Assembly (NCBI RefSeq): GCF_019207025.1
Contig: NZ_JAEEGC010000065.1
Coordinates: 1-44,690 of the forward strand
DNA: 44,690 nucleotides
DNA from: Clostridium thailandense
GTDB taxonomy: Bacteria; Bacillota; Clostridia; Clostridiales; Clostridiaceae
Direction: 5' to 3'
Positions 15,621 to 25,752 of the stretch are shown here, piece after piece. The notes below the pieces were generated by a model, which saw only the letters and a program-made list of their open reading frames with translations, was not told the DNA's origin and did not search any database. Both the position numbers and the translations under genes were made by a program. How positions within the stretch are numbered: position 1 is the first letter of the stretch; each line of letters opens with the position of its first letter.

Positions 15621-16679
15621 ATGTTGTGGTTGCTAGAAAAATATAATCAGCTTAAGAACGATTACGAAAGTTATCAGAAAATGGCAGAAAAGATTATACA
15701 AAACCAAAATGCAAAAATTGTAGAATTGGATAAAAAGCTAGACATGCTGTCTCTTATAGTAGAAATTAGTGAATACACTAATAAGCGGTTAGGTAATGAA
15801 GATATAATTTTTACAGTAAATGATATAATGATAGGTATTTTAGGAGTAACTTACTCAAGTGTATATATAACTGAAGATGACAAGTTGGAATTAAAATCTA
15901 CAAATTTAAAATCTACAAAACATCATTATAAAATAAATGAATTTAATGATAGTGATCAAAAACTAAATGTATGCCTTGTAAATTCCGTAGATAATATATC
16001 TGCAGATGATAATATAGAAATTCATTCAGCTATATATATGCCTATATATTTAAAGGAAAATTTGTTAGGTGCAATAGTAGTTGAACATAATATATATGAA
16101 TATCTAAATGCTAATCATATAAAATTATTAACTGCTCTTAGCAATCATTTAGCTATATGTATAGAGAATAATAGTCTCTATAATAAGATTAAAGAAAGTT
16201 CTCAAAGGGATGGTCTTACAGGATTATATAATAGGAGCCACTTTTTTTCAATTGTTGAAAAGAAAAATAAGTATAACCAGAAACCGTATGCAATTATTAT
16301 GATAGATATAGATAATTTTAAAAAATGTAATGATACCTATGGACATCAGTGTGGAGATAGTGTACTTAAAGAAATTAGTAGTATAGTAAAAAACAATCTT
16401 AGAAAAAAGGACATTGTATCGAGATATGGTGGGGAAGAGATAATAGTATTTATGAATGATATCTCAAAACCAAGTTATGCTTACTATAGAATGGAACATA
16501 TAAGAAGAATTATAGAGAAAACAATAATTTATTATAACAACAGTAATTCTAATGTAACTGTATCAATAGGCATAGGTGTTTCAAAAAACAGGCATGAAGC
16601 CTTAGACCAAGTTATAAGGAGAGCAGATATTAATTTATATAAAGCAAAAAATTCAGGGAAAAATAGAGTTATTTGTTAG
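15621..16679 (+). CDS. GAF-GGDEF diguanylate cyclase
   Basis: A 352-residue soluble protein: an N-terminal coiled coil (about 5-45), a GAF domain (about 50-185) and a GGDEF domain (about 195-352). The active-site motif reads YGGEEI (269-274), an accepted active variant. The inhibitory I-site RKKD (261-264) lies five residues upstream, so product feedback is likely. It should make cyclic di-GMP in response to a small ligand bound by GAF. GAGGAGAGG precedes ATG 15621. It is just upstream of addA (33 bases apart) but unrelated in function. Confidence 0.92.
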   Translation: MLWLLEKYNQLKNDYESYQKMAEKIIQNQNAKIVELDKKLDMLSLIVEISEYTNKRLGNEDIIFTVNDIMIGILGVTYSSVYITEDDKLELKSTNLKSTKHHYKINEFNDSDQKLNVCLVNSVDNISADDNIEIHSAIYMPIYLKENLLGAIVVEHNIYEYLNANHIKLLTALSNHLAICIENNSLYNKIKESSQRDGLTGLYNRSHFFSIVEKKNKYNQKPYAIIMIDIDNFKKCNDTYGHQCGDSVLKEISSIVKNNLRKKDIVSRYGGEEIIVFMNDISKPSYAYYRMEHIRRIIEKTIIYYNNSNSNVTVSIGIGVSKNRHEALDQVIRRADINLYKAKNSGKNRVIC

Positions 16680-16712
16680 TAAAATTACAATAATATAAAG
16701 TTAGGTGTTAAT

Positions 16713-19700
16713 ATGAGTACAAAATGGACAAAGGAACAAAAGGAGGCTATTTTCACAAAGAATTGCAATTTACTAGTTGCGGCGGGTGCTGGTGCTGGTA
16801 AGACTGCAGTTCTTGTTGAAAGAATAATACAGAGGGTAACCGACAAAGAAGAAAATGTTGATATTGATAGGCTGTTAGTTGTTACATTTACAAATGCTGC
16901 TGCTTCCGAAATGAGAGAAAGAGTTGGAGATGCTATCTCCAGGGAATTAGAATTAAACCCAGATTCAAAAAATCTTCAAAGGCAGCTTACACTATTAAAT
17001 CAGTCCAATATAATGACCATACATTCTTTTTGTCTACAAGTAATAAAAAGCAATTTCCATATTATAGATTTAGATCCGAATTTTAGAGTTTGTGATACTA
17101 CAGAAGCTATACTTTTAAAGAGGGAAACCTTAGAGGAGTTATTTGAAGATGCCTATGAGAAAAGTAATAATGAATCATTTTTGAATTTAGTTGATTCTTA
17201 TGGTGGTAAAAATGATTTTCAAGTTCAAAATATGGTATTAAGCTTATATGAATTTGCAAAAAGCTCACCGTGGCCTAGAAAATGGTTAACTGAAGCTGTT
17301 AAAAGATTCAATGTGGAGGATAATTATGTTTTTGGTGAGTCAGATTGGGCAAGGATTTTGGTGAATAATATAAAGATAGAACTTTATGGATGTAAAAATA
17401 AAATGGAAAAAGCCATAGAGATAATAGAAAACTCGGAGGGAATAGAATACTACTTAGAGACTTTTAAAAATGATTTAGAAAAGATTAATGAATTATATTC
17501 TTATAATTCATGGGAAAAACTTAAAGAAGGTTTTATAACTTTAGAATTTGAAAAACTTCCTATAAAGAAAAATAAAGATGCAGATAAAGAGGCAAAGGAA
17601 AAAACTAAAAAAGTAAGAGATGAGGTTAAAAAGAAGCTTATAGATATAGCAGATGATATATTTTTAAGTTCAAATAACACCGAAGACAATTTAAAAGATT
17701 TATATCCAATGATGAAATGTTTGGTAGATTTAGTAATAGATTTTGATGAAAAATATAGTGCTAAAAAGAGAGAAAGAAGTTTAATAGATTTTAATGATAT
17801 AGAACATTTTTGCCTAGACATTCTTACTGAAGAAGATGAGGAAGGGAATGTAAATCCATCTAAAGTTGCGGTAGAATATAAGGAGCAGTTCGAAGAAATA
17901 CTTATTGATGAATATCAGGATAGTAACGAAGTACAAGAAGTTATAATGAATATGATAGCAAATAAAAATGATATACTTAATATGTTTATGGTTGGAGATG
18001 TTAAACAAAGCATTTACAGATTTAGGCAAGCAAAGCCTGAATTGTTTTTGAATAAGTATAATACTTACTCAGAGGAAAAAGAAAGCAGCAAGAGAAAAAT
18101 AAGATTATTTAAAAATTTTAGAAGTAGAGTAGAAGTAATAGATGGAGTTAACTATTTATTTAAACAAATAATGTCTAAAAACATTGGAGAATTAGATTAC
18201 GGCGAAGAAGAAGCTCTCACAATTGGATCAACTTATTTAGAAACAGAGCATCCTTCTGGAGGAGAGATAGAATTACACCTCATAGATAAAAAAAGCAATA
18301 GGATAAGAGAAGATGAGGAGTTAGATAGCAGCAATAATGAAGCTGAAGAGATACTAGATAATATACAAATAGAAGCTAGATTAGTAGCAAGAAAAATAAA
18401 TGAGCTTATTAATTCAGAGGATGAACAAAGATTTCATGTTTATGACAAGAGCATAAATAGCTATAGGCCTGTAAGATATAAAGATATAGTAATCCTTATG
18501 CGTGCTACTGCAAACTGGGCACCTACATTTGTAGATGAACTTAATAAAATAGGAATACCTGTTTTTGCAGATACTGCTACAGGATATTTTGATACAATTG
18601 AAATCAGAACAATTATGTCATTGCTGCAGGTTATAGATAATCCAATGCAGGATATACCATTGATTTCAGTTTTACGTTCTCCTTTAGTGTCTTTTCTTCC
18701 AGAGGATTTAATAGATATTAGAATGGTAAATAAGCATATATCCTTTTACGAGGCTTTAAAATCTATATATGAATATAATGGGGTATTAAATAACGAGAGC
18801 TTAGCAGAAATTACAAAAGACAAAGATTATGAAAAAATGTTTGATTTTGGACATATAAGTGAAGAAATCAGGGAAAAAGCATGTAATTTCATAAAAAGAA
18901 TTAGAAGTTATAGAAAAAAAGCTATACATATGCCTATTGATGAATTTATATGGTATCTTTACACGGAAACGGGATACTATGGATTTGTTGGAGCTATGCC
19001 TGGAGGTAAACAAAGGCAGGCTAATTTAAGGGTATTATTTGAAAGGGCAAAGCAATATGAAAAAACCAGTTATAAGGGACTCTTTAATTTTATTGATTTT
19101 ATAAATAAGATTAGAAATAACAGTGGAGACATGGGAAGTGCAAAAATCCTTGGTGAGAATGAAGATGTAGTAAGAATTATGAGTATACACAAAAGCAAAG
19201 GATTGGAGTTTCCTGTAGTAATATTATCAGGTTGTGGAAAAAACTTTAATATGATGGATATGAATAGAAGTATATTGTTCCATGGAGAGCTAGGCTTGGG
19301 GCCAGATTATGTAAATTTGGATAGAAGAATATCGTACCCTACTATTATAAAACAAGTCTTAAAGAAAAAAATGAAGTTAGAAACCTTATCTGAAGAAATG
19401 AGAATTCTCTATGTTGCATTTACAAGAGCTAAGGAGAAGCTTATTATAACAGGTATGGTAAATAATATTGCCAAGTCTTCTGAAAAATGGTGCGAAGCTG
19501 GAAGCTTTGATAAGAGTAAGATACCTGACTATTTTCTTCTAAATGCCAAAAGTTATTTAGACTGGATAGGGCCATCTATTGCAAAACATGAAGATGGAAG
19601 TAAATTAAGAGAATGTGCAGGATATGAATATGAACATCAAAATATAATAAAAGACAATTCGCTTTGGAGTGTAAAACTTTGGAATAATGAAGATTTTAAA

Positions 19701-20486
19701 TCAATCTTAAGTGAGAATGTAGAGGAACTAGACATCGTAAATGCAATAGAGAGTATAACTTTGAATGAAGACTCAAATCAATATAACAAAGAAATACAAC
19801 GAAGATTAGATTGGGAGTATAAATACAAGGAAGCCTGCAGTATACCAGCTAAATTTTCAGTGTCAGAATTAAAAAGAAGATTTTCTAAGATTGATACTGA
19901 GGAGAGTTTTGATTTATTTTCTACATCTACATTAAAGAAACCGTTATTTCTTCAAAAAAGCATGGCTTTATCTCCATCAGAAAGAGGAACCGTTTTGCAT
20001 CTTGTTATGCAGCATATAAATTTAGAAAAAGTTTTCCGTATTAGTGATATAAAAGAACAAATAGATAAACTAGTACTAAAAGAATTTATTACGGAAGAAG
20101 AAGCTAAAGTCATTGACATGGGAAAAATATTAAGGTTTTTTGAATCAGATGTAGGAAAGAGAATGTTAAAAGCTAAAAAGGTTTATAGAGAAGTTCCATT
20201 TTTTATGGAGTTACCATGTAAAGAGATATATAAAGAATTGACTGAGAAAGTATACAAAGAGGAAAAGGTAATGCTTCAAGGAATAATAGACTGTTACTTT
20301 GAAGAAGATGGAGATTTAGTACTTTTAGATTATAAAACAGACTATGTTAAAGACATAAGTGAAATTAAGGAAAGATATAAATTACAAATATATTATTATG
20401 CTAAGGCATTAGAGTCAATGACGGGTAAAATTATTAAAAGTAAATACCTATATTTATTTTCAATAAACAAAATATTGGAAATGTAA
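16713..20486 (+). CDS. addA: ATP-dependent helicase/nuclease subunit AddA
   Basis: A 1257-residue UvrD-type helicase fused to a RecB-type nuclease, full length for the clostridial family. The Walker A is GAGAGKT (25-31), DEYQD is the Walker B region (about 405), followed by GDVKQSIYRFR, and SIHKSKGLEFP with VAFTRAKEKL forms the later helicase motifs. The C-terminal nuclease core has Asp1193 in GIIDCYF and DYK at 1206-1208. With AddB it resects double-strand breaks in recombinational repair. TTAGGTG precedes the ATG. AddB normally precedes AddA; here the upstream gene is a diguanylate cyclase and no addB is in the window. Confidence 0.95.
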   Translation: MSTKWTKEQKEAIFTKNCNLLVAAGAGAGKTAVLVERIIQRVTDKEENVDIDRLLVVTFTNAAASEMRERVGDAISRELELNPDSKNLQRQLTLLNQSNIMTIHSFCLQVIKSNFHIIDLDPNFRVCDTTEAILLKRETLEELFEDAYEKSNNESFLNLVDSYGGKNDFQVQNMVLSLYEFAKSSPWPRKWLTEAVKRFNVEDNYVFGESDWARILVNNIKIELYGCKNKMEKAIEIIENSEGIEYYLETFKNDLEKINELYSYNSWEKLKEGFITLEFEKLPIKKNKDADKEAKEKTKKVRDEVKKKLIDIADDIFLSSNNTEDNLKDLYPMMKCLVDLVIDFDEKYSAKKRERSLIDFNDIEHFCLDILTEEDEEGNVNPSKVAVEYKEQFEEILIDEYQDSNEVQEVIMNMIANKNDILNMFMVGDVKQSIYRFRQAKPELFLNKYNTYSEEKESSKRKIRLFKNFRSRVEVIDGVNYLFKQIMSKNIGELDYGEEEALTIGSTYLETEHPSGGEIELHLIDKKSNRIREDEELDSSNNEAEEILDNIQIEARLVARKINELINSEDEQRFHVYDKSINSYRPVRYKDIVILMRATANWAPTFVDELNKIGIPVFADTATGYFDTIEIRTIMSLLQVIDNPMQDIPLISVLRSPLVSFLPEDLIDIRMVNKHISFYEALKSIYEYNGVLNNESLAEITKDKDYEKMFDFGHISEEIREKACNFIKRIRSYRKKAIHMPIDEFIWYLYTETGYYGFVGAMPGGKQRQANLRVLFERAKQYEKTSYKGLFNFIDFINKIRNNSGDMGSAKILGENEDVVRIMSIHKSKGLEFPVVILSGCGKNFNMMDMNRSILFHGELGLGPDYVNLDRRISYPTIIKQVLKKKMKLETLSEEMRILYVAFTRAKEKLIITGMVNNIAKSSEKWCEAGSFDKSKIPDYFLLNAKSYLDWIGPSIAKHEDGSKLRECAGYEYEHQNIIKDNSLWSVKLWNNEDFKSILSENVEELDIVNAIESITLNEDSNQYNKEIQRRLDWEYKYKEACSIPAKFSVSELKRRFSKIDTEESFDLFSTSTLKKPLFLQKSMALSPSERGTVLHLVMQHINLEKVFRISDIKEQIDKLVLKEFITEEEAKVIDMGKILRFFESDVGKRMLKAKKVYREVPFFMELPCKEIYKELTEKVYKEEKVMLQGIIDCYFEEDGDLVLLDYKTDYVKDISEIKERYKLQIYYYAKALESMTGKIIKSKYLYLFSINKILEM

Positions 20487-20518
20487 CAAGTAATACTTGA
20501 TATTATTATAATCTAATG

Positions 20519-20562
20519 AAGGGGCTGACGCTAAGTGCGACAACCCCAGTTTTTTATTTTGA
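20519..20562 (+). terminator. Terminator after addA
   Basis: GGGGCTGACGC pairs imperfectly with GCGACAACCCC across a short loop and is followed by AGTTTTTTATTTT. Confidence 0.75.
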
Positions 20563-20796
20563 AATATATAATTAGGAAAGAATTCATCTAAAAATATAAA
20601 GATTAAAAAGGATTACAATATAATAATTTAATTAAACTTTGAATAAGTGCCGTTTAGACCTAAACTATTGCATTAAACTAAAATTTTGTAGAAAAAATTT
20701 CAATATCTTGTTAAAATATCATTATGGAAGAAAGATTTTTTAAGATAGTTTATATCTAAATGTTTATTAGAATTAGTTTAGAAATGAGGAATACTA
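20563..20796. other. AT-rich spacer before SBP-GGDEF-HD-GYP gene
   Basis: No gene is seen. The region probably holds the promoter for the following sensor gene; no clear hexamer pair could be chosen. Its last 20 bases contain the ATGAGG ribosome binding site that supports a TTG start at 20797. Confidence 0.35.
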
Positions 20797-23097
20797 TTGA
20801 ATAAAAAAATTAGAAAGGCTTTATTTTTTATTATTATAGTAGGAATTTTAATTATTGTTAATACAAATATTTTTGCGTTTCAGCAAAATGCCAAAATAAA
20901 TGGTTCAACATTAAGCAGTATAACAGTAGCATTAGATAACAATTATCCTCCTTATGCCTTTAAAGATAGTAATGGAAATTTACAGGGAGTAACCGTAGAT
21001 CAGTGGAAACTTTGGGAGAAGAAAACTGGTATACAAGTTAAATTACAGGGAATGCCATTAGATGAAGGTTTAAATGCCATTAAAGAGGGTAAGTGTGATG
21101 TTATAGATGACATATTTTTTAATGAAGAAAGAGCGAGGTTTCTTGATTATTCAAAGCCCCATGCTAATATTGAAGTTCCTATTTTTTTTCATAAAAATAT
21201 TTCAGGAATAACTGGAATTAATTCTTTAAAGGGGTTCAAAGTAGCTGTGCAGAAAGGAGATAACAGCGTAAATGTCCTTAAAAAAAGTGGAATTACTGAT
21301 ATACAAGAATACAATAGTTGTGAAGATATAATTGAAGCTGCGAAGGAGCATAAGATAGTTACTTTTATTATGGATAAGCCAATTGCAGTATACTATCTTT
21401 ATAAGATGAATATACAAGATGAATTTAACTATACTAAACCGGTATACAGTGCTGAATCTTATAGAGCAGTAAAAAAAGGAAATACTGAATTGCTTGATAT
21501 AATTGAAAAAGGATTTGAAAAATTTTCAAATAAAGATTATAAAGAAATAGATAATAAATGGTTTGGGAACTCTTTTTTTAATAATAGGATTATTGAATAT
21601 ATAAAGTTCTTATCAATTGCTGTTTTCTTTATTATATTAATTCTAATAATTTGGAATTTGACACTCAAAAAAAGAGTTAGGCAAAAGACTGTTGAACTTG
21701 TGAAGCTTATTGATGAAGTAAAAATAAATGAGGAAAAGTATAGAGCATTATTAAAAGCAATCCCAGATATTTTTTTTGTTATTGGTGAAGGAAATATTTT
21801 CGTTGATTTTCATTATGAAGGAAATAGTAATGATTTATATATTATGCCAGATGAATTTTTAGGTAAATCAATTGAATGTTTGTTTCCTCAGGAATTATGT
21901 CAAAAATTTACTGATGCTATAAATGATACAATATCAGCAGATAGCATTAAAATTATAGACTATTCGCTTGATATGATTGGTGAAAAAAAATTTTATGAAG
22001 CACGTTTGTTGCCTTTTGTAAATAATAGTGTATTGGCAATAGTGAGAGATATAACTGAAAGAAAAACTGCGGAAGAAAAAATATATATGATGAGTATTTA
22101 TGACGATATGACAGGATTTTATAATAGAAACTACTTTGAGGAAGAAATGAATAGACATGAACCCGTTAATGCAGAAGGTGTAGGAATAGTTATTTGTGAT
22201 CTTGATGGATTAAAACTGGTAAATGATACACTAGGACATCCAGAAGGAGATAAATATCTGATAACTGTTTCAGATATATTAAAGACTTGTTTTAGAGAAC
22301 AAGATATAATTGGAAGAATTGGTGGAGATGAGTTTGCAGTATTGATGGAAGATACTTCAGCAAAGGCAATTGAAGAAATTAGGATCAGAATAAATGAAGA
22401 GATTAAGGAAATAAATAAAAATAGAACATCAATACCCATAAGTATATCCTTTGGGTATTCAGTTTCACAAGGAAATGGCAGAACTCTACGTGAGATGCTA
22501 AAGGAAGCGGATAAGTATATGTATAGAGAAAAGCTTAGACACCATCAAAGTGCTAAAAGTGAGCTTGTACATATATTGACGAAAATGCTTGAAGTTCGCG
22601 ATTTTATAAATGAAGGACATGCTGACCGCCTACAAGAACTGGTAAAACAGATAGCTGAAATAATAGGAATGTCACAAAATGAGATAAAGGATATGCAGTT
22701 ACTTGCTCATTTTCATGATATTGGGAAAATTGCTGTTCCTAATACTATATTATTTAAGCCTGGAAGGCTGTCAGAAATGGAAATGATAGAAATAAAAAGG
22801 CATTCTGAAATTGGGTTCCGTATAGCAGAATCTTCACCAGATCTCAAACATATTTCAGAATGGATCTATAAGCATCATGAGTGGTGGAATGGAAATGGCT
22901 ATCCTTTTGGTCTAAAGGGAGAAGAAATACCCATACAATGTAGAATACTCTCTATAATTGATGCCTATGATGCAATGACGAATGATCGTCCTTACAGAAG
23001 GGCCATGACAAAAGAAGCAGCTTTACGCGAAATTAAAAAAAATTCAGGTGTACAATTTGATCCTTTCCTTGTTGAAAAGTTTATAGATATCATGTAG
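20797..23097 (+). CDS. Membrane sensor: solute-binding domain, PAS, GGDEF and HD-GYP
   Basis: A 766-residue bifunctional cyclic di-GMP protein. Order: signal anchor (about 7-28), family-3 solute-binding domain outside the membrane (about 40-255, SVALDNNYPPYAFKD-like start), membrane helix (about 268-292), PAS (about 305-420), GGDEF (about 425-585) with intact GGDEF at 509-513 and a REQD I-site five residues before the -GGDEF motif, and HD-GYP (about 590-766) with His640-Asp641, HHE at 693-695 and GYP at 701-703. The outer domain resembles amino-acid-binding proteins, so an amino acid may control synthesis or breakdown of the messenger. The start is TTG, supported by ATGAGG eight bases upstream. 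Confidence 0.9.
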   Translation: MNKKIRKALFFIIIVGILIIVNTNIFAFQQNAKINGSTLSSITVALDNNYPPYAFKDSNGNLQGVTVDQWKLWEKKTGIQVKLQGMPLDEGLNAIKEGKCDVIDDIFFNEERARFLDYSKPHANIEVPIFFHKNISGITGINSLKGFKVAVQKGDNSVNVLKKSGITDIQEYNSCEDIIEAAKEHKIVTFIMDKPIAVYYLYKMNIQDEFNYTKPVYSAESYRAVKKGNTELLDIIEKGFEKFSNKDYKEIDNKWFGNSFFNNRIIEYIKFLSIAVFFIILILIIWNLTLKKRVRQKTVELVKLIDEVKINEEKYRALLKAIPDIFFVIGEGNIFVDFHYEGNSNDLYIMPDEFLGKSIECLFPQELCQKFTDAINDTISADSIKIIDYSLDMIGEKKFYEARLLPFVNNSVLAIVRDITERKTAEEKIYMMSIYDDMTGFYNRNYFEEEMNRHEPVNAEGVGIVICDLDGLKLVNDTLGHPEGDKYLITVSDILKTCFREQDIIGRIGGDEFAVLMEDTSAKAIEEIRIRINEEIKEINKNRTSIPISISFGYSVSQGNGRTLREMLKEADKYMYREKLRHHQSAKSELVHILTKMLEVRDFINEGHADRLQELVKQIAEIIGMSQNEIKDMQLLAHFHDIGKIAVPNTILFKPGRLSEMEMIEIKRHSEIGFRIAESSPDLKHISEWIYKHHEWWNGNGYPFGLKGEEIPIQCRILSIIDAYDAMTNDRPYRRAMTKEAALREIKKNSGVQFDPFLVEKFIDIM

Positions 23098-23215
23098 ATA
23101 TATTGATTGTCTAATATAATAAAAAATTTAATTTGTAATATAATATAAAGAAGTGTATGGCTTAAGTAATTTAATTTTGGATGTAGGTTGTATAAAGATT
23201 ATAGGAGGGGTAAGC

Positions 23216-24448
23216 ATGTCAAATGTGGTTGAGAAATTTTTAAGTTATGTTAAGTTTGATACTAGATCAGATGAGGAATCTAGTACTGTTCCAAGCACTC
23301 CAAAGCAGTTAGTTTTAGCCAATGAGTTGGTAAAAGAGTTAAATGAAATAGGGTTGAAGGATGTATCTTTAGATGATAAAGGTTATGTAATGGCAACTTT
23401 ACCAGGAAACATAGAGAATAGAGTACCGACAGTTGGGTTTATAGCTCATATGGATACAAGTCCAGAAATGCAAGGATATGATATAAAAACTAATATTATT
23501 GAAAATTACAATGGGTGCGATATTATTTTAAATAAAGAACAAAATATAGTTATGCATGTAGAAGAATCACCAGAGATAAAAGATTACATAGGCAATACTT
23601 TAATAACTACAGATGGAACAACTTTGCTTGGAGCTGATGATAAGGCTGGTATAGCTGAAATAATTACAGCAATGGAATATCTAGTTCAGCATTCAGAAAT
23701 TAAGCATGGAGATATTCGAGTAGGCTTTACTCCAGATGAAGAAATTGGACGTGGTCCCGATTATTTTGATGTGAAAAAATTTAACGCTGATTTTGCCTAT
23801 ACCATGGACGGTGGTGCAATTGGAGAGTTAGAATATGAAAACTTTAATGCAGCTTCAGCAAAGATTATCATAGAAGGAAGAAATGTCCACCCGGGATATG
23901 CTAAAAATAAAATGCTAAATTCTATGCTTATAGCTAATGAATTCATTAGTATGATGCCTAAAAATGAGACGCCAGCTGTTACAGAAGAATATGAAGGATT
24001 TTATCATTTGATTTCAATGAATGGTGGAGTAGAAGAAACTCAGTTAAATTACATAATAAGAGATTTTGATGCAGAGAAGTTTGAAACGAGAAAAAAGTTT
24101 ATACAAGAATTGGTCAATAAGGTTAACGAACAGTATGGAGAAGGAACTGTAAATGTTGAAATAAAAGAACAATATAGAAATATGAAAGAAAAAGTAGAAC
24201 CTGTAAAATATATAGTTGATATGGCTTTTGAAGCTATGAAAGAAGTAGGGGTAGAACCTTTAGTGAGACCTATCAGAGGAGGTACAGACGGAGCTAGACT
24301 TTCTTTTATGGGATTACCAACACCAAATATATTTACAGGCGGGCAGAATTTTCATGGTAGATTCGAATATATACCAGTACAATCAATGGAAAAAGCAGTT
24401 GAAGTCATATTGAAAATCGTTGAACTATGTACAAAAATGTCTAAGTAA
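23216..24448 (+). CDS. pepT: Peptidase T (tripeptide aminopeptidase, M20B)
   Basis: A 410-residue cytoplasmic di-zinc tripeptidase matching the family length of about 408. Motifs: HMDTSPE (about 78-84), GADDKAG (about 140-146), the catalytic DEEIGRG (about 174-180), the aspartate in MDGG, and the late histidine in QNFHGRFEY. It removes the N-terminal residue of tripeptides. ATG 23216 follows AGGAGGGG at the ideal distance; the frame is open further upstream but has no ribosome binding site. It may be cotranscribed with nothing downstream, because a terminator follows. Confidence 0.95.
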   Translation: MSNVVEKFLSYVKFDTRSDEESSTVPSTPKQLVLANELVKELNEIGLKDVSLDDKGYVMATLPGNIENRVPTVGFIAHMDTSPEMQGYDIKTNIIENYNGCDIILNKEQNIVMHVEESPEIKDYIGNTLITTDGTTLLGADDKAGIAEIITAMEYLVQHSEIKHGDIRVGFTPDEEIGRGPDYFDVKKFNADFAYTMDGGAIGELEYENFNAASAKIIIEGRNVHPGYAKNKMLNSMLIANEFISMMPKNETPAVTEEYEGFYHLISMNGGVEETQLNYIIRDFDAEKFETRKKFIQELVNKVNEQYGEGTVNVEIKEQYRNMKEKVEPVKYIVDMAFEAMKEVGVEPLVRPIRGGTDGARLSFMGLPTPNIFTGGQNFHGRFEYIPVQSMEKAVEVILKIVELCTKMSK

Positions 24449-24481
24449 TCGAATATAGATAATTAGCTATAAAATATTATG

Positions 24482-24535
24482 GAGTGAAGCTTTGTAACTC
24501 TAAAAGTATACAGAGATTTCACTCTTTCATTTTGG
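24482..24535 (+). terminator. Probable terminator after pepT
   Basis: GAGTGAA (24482-24488) pairs with TTCACTC (24518-24524) over a long loop, followed by TTTCATTTT. The stem is only seven pairs, so this is moderate. Confidence 0.5.
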
Positions 24536-24603
24536 ACTCATAAATGTTAATGTTAACTAATATAAATAGTAAGATTATAAAGAGGTATGAGGAGGATGGA
24601 GAA

Positions 24604-25572
24604 GTGAAGGTATTTGATTGTCATTCTGATATATTAATTGATATTGCTAATAGAAGAGCACAGGGCGAAAGAAATGTTTTAAAGAATCATCACATACAAA
24701 GGTTAAATAAAGGTGGTATAGGAGGTACTATATTAGCGTTATGGATTGATACTCCATTTGTTAATGAGCCTAATAAAAGAATGTTAGATATTTTAGGATC
24801 AGCTTGTGATGAATTTCGGGAGGCAAAAGACTGTGCAGCTGTGGCATATAATGTTGACGATATTAAAAATATACAGAATTCAGGAAGGCTTTCTATAATT
24901 TTAGGTATGGAGGGCCTTAGTGGATTAGAAGGGAATATTAATATTATAAGTTTACTTTATACTTTAGGAGTAAGACATGCAATGCTTACATGGAATGAAG
25001 AAAATGAATTTGCAACTGGTATAGGAAGTAAAAATCTAGATCGGGGTGTAACTGAGCTTGGAATTAAGGCCTTGAAAAGATTTGAAGAATTAGGAATATT
25101 GATAGATGTATCTCATGGAAATGAAAAAACCTTTTGGGATATTTATAAAAACACAACAAAACCTTTTATTGCATCTCATTCAAATGCTTATAGAATTTGC
25201 CCTTCTGTACGTAATCTGAAGGACGAACAAATTAAAGCAATTGCAAAACGTAAAGGTATAATTGGTATTAATGCTTGGTCGGAATTTGTTGATACTGAAA
25301 GTCCAAGTGCTGAAAAATTAGCTGAGCATATTGACTATATTACTAGCTTAGTTGGTATCGATTATGTTGGATTAGGGTTTGATTTTTGTGAGTTTATGGA
25401 TTTAGATAAGCTATTTTTTGATGAAAAATCAGTATTAACACCAGGAATAGAAGATGCATCTAAAGTATTGAGCTTCTTGGATATTTTAAGTAAAAAGGGA
25501 TATAAAAAAGAGGATATAGAAAAAATAACATACAGAAACATAATGCGTGTATTTGAAGAGGTCTTAAAATAA
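24604..25572 (+). CDS. Membrane-dipeptidase-type dipeptidase (M19 family)
   Basis: A 322-residue metal dipeptidase of the renal-dipeptidase family. Zinc ligands are visible in FDCHSDIL (about 4-11), the bridging glutamate in GMEGLSG (about 101-107), and the histidines of DVSHGNE and ASHSNAYR further on; the terminal motif is VGLGFDF. It probably cleaves a range of dipeptides, including those with a D-residue. GGAGG sits eight bases before GTG 24604, which decides against the longer frame from 24544. Relatives in bacilli and clostridia are cytoplasmic; I see no signal peptide. Confidence 0.9.
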   Translation: MKVFDCHSDILIDIANRRAQGERNVLKNHHIQRLNKGGIGGTILALWIDTPFVNEPNKRMLDILGSACDEFREAKDCAAVAYNVDDIKNIQNSGRLSIILGMEGLSGLEGNINIISLLYTLGVRHAMLTWNEENEFATGIGSKNLDRGVTELGIKALKRFEELGILIDVSHGNEKTFWDIYKNTTKPFIASHSNAYRICPSVRNLKDEQIKAIAKRKGIIGINAWSEFVDTESPSAEKLAEHIDYITSLVGIDYVGLGFDFCEFMDLDKLFFDEKSVLTPGIEDASKVLSFLDILSKKGYKKEDIEKITYRNIMRVFEEVLK

Positions 25573-25580
25573 ATTGAAAA

Positions 25581-25752
25581 TATAGACACATCTACCGCCG
25601 ACAATTAACTTATCCTCCAGGATATATTGGCATTTTTCCGGCACAATAAATACTTTTGATAAGTCTAAATCTCAGTATTTTTAGAGGACAATTGACATAG
25701 GTAAAGGACAGTGAAGGTGAGTTTTCTTCCTTCACTGTCCTCTAAAAATACT
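25581..25752 (-). repeat. Dispersed hairpin-plus-tail repeat, copy 2
   Basis: Inverse orientation. The tail (25581-25644) carries the complement of the CCTGGAGGATAAGTTAA core and the GTCGGCGG block. The hairpin has perfect 17-bp outer arms (25674-25690 and 25736-25752) and an inner alternative stem GGACAGTGAAGG / CCTTCACTGTCC. The right arm overlaps the last two bases of the patatin stop codon and the left end lies eight bases after the dipeptidase stop, so it sits between convergent genes and very likely terminates both. Confidence 0.75.
25704..25742 (-). terminator. Terminator of patatin-like gene within repeat copy 2
   Basis: Perfect stem GGACAGTGAAGG (25706-25717) with CCTTCACTGTCC (25729-25740). 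Read on the - strand it is followed by TTTACC, a short T-run. Confidence 0.6.
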
